From Deltaproteobacteria bacterium (GTDB taxonomy: Bacteria; Desulfobacterota; Dissulfuribacteria; Dissulfuribacterales; S140-46): a DNA stretch of 8,684 nucleotides. Positions 5,639 to 8,684 of the stretch are shown here, piece after piece. The stretch covers positions 1 to 8,684 of the forward strand of contig WFVQ01000044.1 in the NCBI GenBank assembly GCA_015491585.1. Direction: 5' to 3'. Numbering within the stretch: the stretch's first letter is position 1; each line of letters begins with the position of its first letter. Position numbers and translations under genes: made by a program. Under the pieces are notes generated by a model that was not told the DNA's origin, made no database searches, and saw only the letters and a list, made by a program, of their open reading frames with translations.

Positions 5639-8002
5639 TTGGATGAACCGCTCCTCACACTGAAGGGCAGGATCGAGCGGGTTAGGTATTCCTCCAGCGA
5701 GACGGGCTACGCGGTCCTGAAGGTGAAGCCCAAGAGGGGAGGGGCCTTTTTCGCCGTGGGCCATGTTCAAGAGCTGGTCAACGGAGCGGGCCTCGAGGGG
5801 GCCGACTGCGCCTTCACCGGCCGGTGGGAGCTTACCCGTTACGGCCGGCAGTTCATGTTCCAGGAATACAGGATAGAGGGCAGCGATCTCCTCTTCTTCC
5901 TCTCCAAGGTGGTCAAGGGGCTGGGGGGAAAGCTGGCCCAGGACCTCATAGAGAGGTTCGGTGAGGAGGAGTTGCAGCGTATCCTCGACAGTGAGCCCGA
6001 GCGTCTGCTATCGGTGAAGGGGATAAAGGAGAAAAGGCTCGCCAAGATCAAGCGCTCGTGGCAGAAGCACAAAAGCCTCAAGGCCCTGGCCGAGTACCTG
6101 GGCAGGCACGGCGGGATAACTCCAAATCTGCTGATAAGGATCTACAATCACTTCGAGGACGATGGGGTCAAGGTGGTGCAGGAGAATCCTTACCGCCTCA
6201 CCGAGGTCCGCGGCATAGGATTCAAGACCGCCGACCGCATCGCCCTCTCGCTTGGGATGCGTCCAGACTCTCCAGAGCGGCTCAAGGCCGCGGTCACTCA
6301 TGTGCTCCTGGAAGCGGCAGAGGGCGAAGGACACTGCTTCCTTGCCAGGGATGAACTCTTCAGGCGGGTGGAGGAGGTGCTCTCATCCGACCTTTCGTCC
6401 TCCATCCGCTCCCTTCTCGGCCAGGCGGTGGACGCCATGATACTGGCCGGCGAGCTGGCCTCGGGGCCAGGCGGCGAGCTGGGGCTGTCCACCTTGAAGT
6501 ACATGGAGGAGTGGCTGGCCGCCTTCTTCAAGGAGAGGTCTGTGCCCTCGGACAGGGCCGTACTCTCTGCCCATGAGGTGGAGGAGTATCTCCGTCGGTT
6601 CCAGGAAGAGAGCGGTATGGAGCTTGCCGACGAGCAGAAGCTCATAGTGCGGCGCGTGGCCACCGAGCCGGTAACTGCCTTTGCCCTGGCCGGATATGCG
6701 GGCACGGGCAAGACCACGGTGTGCCGTGTCGTCCTGGAACTGCTATCCAGCCGTATGGTTCCAAGGGAGAGGATAGTCTGCTGCGCCTTTACTGGCATGG
6801 CGTCTGCCAGGGTGAGGAAGGCCACAGGTTTCGACGCCTACACCATTCACAGTCTCTTGAAATACCAGGGCGACGGCAGCTTCGAATACGGCCCTGAAAA
6901 GCCTCTGCCCTACCAGGTGGTCCTCCTGGACGAGGCGTCAATGGTGAATCTATCCCTGTTCTACCGGCTCGCCAGGGCGGTTCGGCCCGATGCGCTCTTC
7001 CTTATGGTAGGTGATCCGGCCCAGCTGCCTCCCATAGGGGCCGGAAACGTCTTCTCCGATGTCCTGTCCCGCGGGCTGGTCCCATCGGTGCATCTTACCA
7101 AGATATTCAGGCAGAGCGAAGAGAGCGTGCTCACGGTCTTCGCCAATGAGATCAGACAGGGGCGTGTGCCTGAAGGGGCTGAGGAGGAGGGGTGGAAGGA
7201 CTTCAGGTTCGAAGTGAGGGAGCGGTACAACATCTATGCTCTGAAGAGGGACCACTCTGAGAGGGAGATAAAGGAGTTCAGGGAGAGGAATAACCTGTTC
7301 ATCAGGGAGAGGGTGGTCGAGCTCGCCAGGGAGTACAAGGGGCGCCTAACCCATCCCTCTTGGGATTTCCAGGTGCTTACACCCATGCGGATGGGGATAT
7401 TGGGGACAGAGGTCCTCAACCACAAGCTCCAGGAGGTGCTCAATCCAGGGAAGGAGAGGGCCTCATTTACAAGGCGCGGAATACTGCTTAAAGAGCGGGA
7501 CAAGGTGGTACACCTGCAGAACCGCGACATGGAGGTGATGCCCTGGGCCGACTTCGAACGCGCCGGCAGGGAGTTTTCGGGCGGCGAGTTCAGGAGGATC
7601 TTCAACGGAAATGTGGGTATGGTTGTGAAGATAGACGCGGAGATGGAGCAGTTCTTCGTGGCCTATCCCGACCGCGTGGTGGTGGCCTATGACTTCGATC
7701 ATCTCGGGGACATAGTGGAGCTGGCATATGCCATGACCGTACACAAGGCCCAGGGGAGCCAGTACAGGATCGTGGTGATACCGGTCACCAACTCCCATTA
7801 CATCATGCTCAACAACAAGTGGTTCTATACAGCGGTGACCAGGGCCGAGGAGAAGGTCTATATCATTGGTCAGCGATATGCCTTCAAGCGCGCTTGCACC
7901 AATACCGAGACAGTAAAGCGCAACACCTGGATGGGTCTGGCCCAGGGCCGGGAAATAGCAGAACCAGATGGATCACCTGAAGGCCACGAGGACCGAGGCT
8001 GA
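5639..8002 (+). CDS. recD2: RecD2-type ATP-dependent DNA helicase (superfamily 1B)
   Basis: RecD-like 5'-3' helicase that works without RecBC, in repair and replication-fork handling. I start at TTG 5639 (787 residues) because of the strong Shine-Dalgarno at 5624-5632 and because RecD2 proteins begin a few residues before the G-x-I-E-R-V strand; ATG 5585 would add 18 residues, Pro- and Gly-rich at their ends, unlike the family. In order: N-terminal OB-like domain (about 8-85), helix-hairpin-helix region with ENPYRLTEVRGIGFKTADRI (182-201), Walker A GYAGTGKTT (352-360), Walker B LLDEAS (429-434), motif III VGDPAQLPPIGAG (457-469), IFRQ (489-492), MTVHKAQGSQY (699-709) and YTAVTRAEEKV (730-740). 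All helicase motifs are intact. Between IFRQ and the motif V/VI region, residues about 518-570 are highly charged and look longer than usual. The gene is divergent from sbtM and ends 30 bases inside the convergent neighbour. Confidence 0.93.
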   Translation: MDEPLLTLKGRIERVRYSSSETGYAVLKVKPKRGGAFFAVGHVQELVNGAGLEGADCAFTGRWELTRYGRQFMFQEYRIEGSDLLFFLSKVVKGLGGKLAQDLIERFGEEELQRILDSEPERLLSVKGIKEKRLAKIKRSWQKHKSLKALAEYLGRHGGITPNLLIRIYNHFEDDGVKVVQENPYRLTEVRGIGFKTADRIALSLGMRPDSPERLKAAVTHVLLEAAEGEGHCFLARDELFRRVEEVLSSDLSSSIRSLLGQAVDAMILAGELASGPGGELGLSTLKYMEEWLAAFFKERSVPSDRAVLSAHEVEEYLRRFQEESGMELADEQKLIVRRVATEPVTAFALAGYAGTGKTTVCRVVLELLSSRMVPRERIVCCAFTGMASARVRKATGFDAYTIHSLLKYQGDGSFEYGPEKPLPYQVVLLDEASMVNLSLFYRLARAVRPDALFLMVGDPAQLPPIGAGNVFSDVLSRGLVPSVHLTKIFRQSEESVLTVFANEIRQGRVPEGAEEEGWKDFRFEVRERYNIYALKRDHSEREIKEFRERNNLFIRERVVELAREYKGRLTHPSWDFQVLTPMRMGILGTEVLNHKLQEVLNPGKERASFTRRGILLKERDKVVHLQNRDMEVMPWADFERAGREFSGGEFRRIFNGNVGMVVKIDAEMEQFFVAYPDRVVVAYDFDHLGDIVELAYAMTVHKAQGSQYRIVVIPVTNSHYIMLNNKWFYTAVTRAEEKVYIIGQRYAFKRACTNTETVKRNTWMGLAQGREIAEPDGSPEGHEDRG

Positions 8003-8684
8003 GCAGGTCACAGGATCGAACCAGCTCCCCACGATCCTGCCCTGGGGCGCAGGGCTCAGGCTCCGGTACTCGATGGAGTCTCCAGCCAGTGTGCCCTCAG
8101 GGGTGATGCGGGCGCTTGAGCCGATCTCCGCTCCCATCGAGTAGAGAAACGCCGCCTGGGCGTTGAGAACGGCTGCCCGCAATGCGGAGTAGCGCCATCG
8201 GTTCCTGGGCAGCTTCTTGTTGCAGAAGCCGGTGCCTGCCGAGAGCCGCGCCCCGTTGTAGGAGACGGGCAATGAGACATGGCTTCCAGGCACCGCCTCT
8301 CCTGCATCGAGCCACCTCCCCTTATACTCCAGGGGCCTGAGGGTCACTGCCCGGGCCTGGAGCAGGAGATGGACACCGTTCACCTTTCCGGTCAACGCCA
8401 CCATGACGTCGGCCTGCCGCAGAAGGGCCCTCTCCTCCGGCATGAATGCCGATGACTGGAGCAGATCCTGGGAGCGGACCGTGAGGGCCAGCAGGTCCCC
8501 TGCCATCACCTGCTCGATTCCGGCGCGGTCGAGCGCCTGCGCCACCGCCGTCACCACCGTATCTGGAACAGGGCCCTCGACTGCAAGAATAGCGGCCACG
8601 GGCGATCCCTCCCCGCCCTTAAGGCCTGCCAGAGGGGCCGTAACGCTGGCCGCGAGAAGAGTGGCGGAGCTGGAGAGGTCTTCA
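7973..8684 (-). CDS. Hypothetical protein, 5' partial; C-terminus resembles LPP20/FlgT-N-like domains
   Basis: The frame is open to the window edge, so the visible 236 residues are the C-terminal part of a longer protein; the GTG at 8599 is only an internal candidate start. I do not recognise the family with confidence. The first part has an alternating pattern (VAAILAVEGPVPDTVVTAVAQALDRAG, then a stretch ending ADVMVALTGKVNG) like CsgG/LPP20-type outer-membrane-associated proteins. The last 70 residues (ALRAAVLNAQAAFLYSMGAEI, GTLAGDSIEY, GRIVGSW, SASVLVAFR) fit the helix-plus-strands pattern of LPP20 or FlgT N-terminal domains. Two cysteines are visible (in GTGFCNKK and PVTCSAS). The stop (TGA, 7975-7973) lies within recD2, giving a 30-base convergent overlap. 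A cell-envelope role is inference. Confidence 0.7.
   Translation of the reverse strand, partial: EDLSSSATLLAASVTAPLAGLKGGEGSPVAAILAVEGPVPDTVVTAVAQALDRAGIEQVMAGDLLALTVRSQDLLQSSAFMPEERALLRQADVMVALTGKVNGVHLLLQARAVTLRPLEYKGRWLDAGEAVPGSHVSLPVSYNGARLSAGTGFCNKKLPRNRWRYSALRAAVLNAQAAFLYSMGAEIGSSARITPEGTLAGDSIEYRSLSPAPQGRIVGSWFDPVTCSASVLVAFR

Overview
The window is a GC-rich stretch of bacterial chromosome that is almost fully coding. It carries housekeeping genes (NAD-dependent DNA ligase, acylphosphatase, elongation factor P with its lysyl-modifying enzyme, a RecD2-type helicase) and, on the opposite strand between them, a two-gene modified-peptide (RiPP) cassette. The EpmA-type EF-P modification and the peptide/radical-SAM pair, which I recognise as the SbtM/SbtA ('selenobiotic', thio(seleno)oxazole) type, best fit a Desulfobacterota (deltaproteobacterial) anaerobe. 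That lineage call is inference.

Layout. Positions 1-1809 (+) hold ligA, lacking its N-terminus at the window edge. acyP (1806-2078, +) overlaps it through ATGA. After a short gap with a plausible sigma70-type promoter come efp (2148-2711, +) and epmA (2713-3594, +), one base apart; EpmA is expected to modify Lys32 of this EF-P. Two GC-rich hairpins lie in the convergent gap at 3604-3647, one of them a good terminator for the minus strand. The minus-strand cassette follows: sbtA (4005 to 3679), a Cys-rich repeat precursor, lies downstream of sbtM (5504 to 4035), a radical SAM/SPASM maturase. A promoter candidate and an inverted repeat occupy the divergent gap to recD2 (5639-8002, +). The last gene (8684 to 7973, -) is incomplete at its 5' end, overlaps the recD2 3' end by 30 bases, and has no confident function.

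Main result. The precursor gene appears to stop at a UGA (3696-3694), but reading through it adds U-G-G-K-K and then a UAG. That tail repeats a block found near the start of the mature region (CGSSRGGKK at residues 36-44 against CGSS-UGA-GGKK at 100-108). Fourteen bases after the UGA is a perfect 6-bp hairpin with a GGUC apical loop and no U-tract. This matches the apical loop of the E. coli fdhF SECIS element within two bases of the same distance. I therefore call residue 104 as selenocysteine and extend the gene to 3679. The likely pathway is transcription from the sbtM promoter, strong translation of SbtA from a perfect AAGGAGG site, SelB-dependent decoding of the UGA, and modification of the eight T-[G/S]-C-G units, and perhaps the Sec unit, by SbtM. 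No selenocysteine machinery (selA, selB, selC, selD), transporter or peptidase lies in the window.
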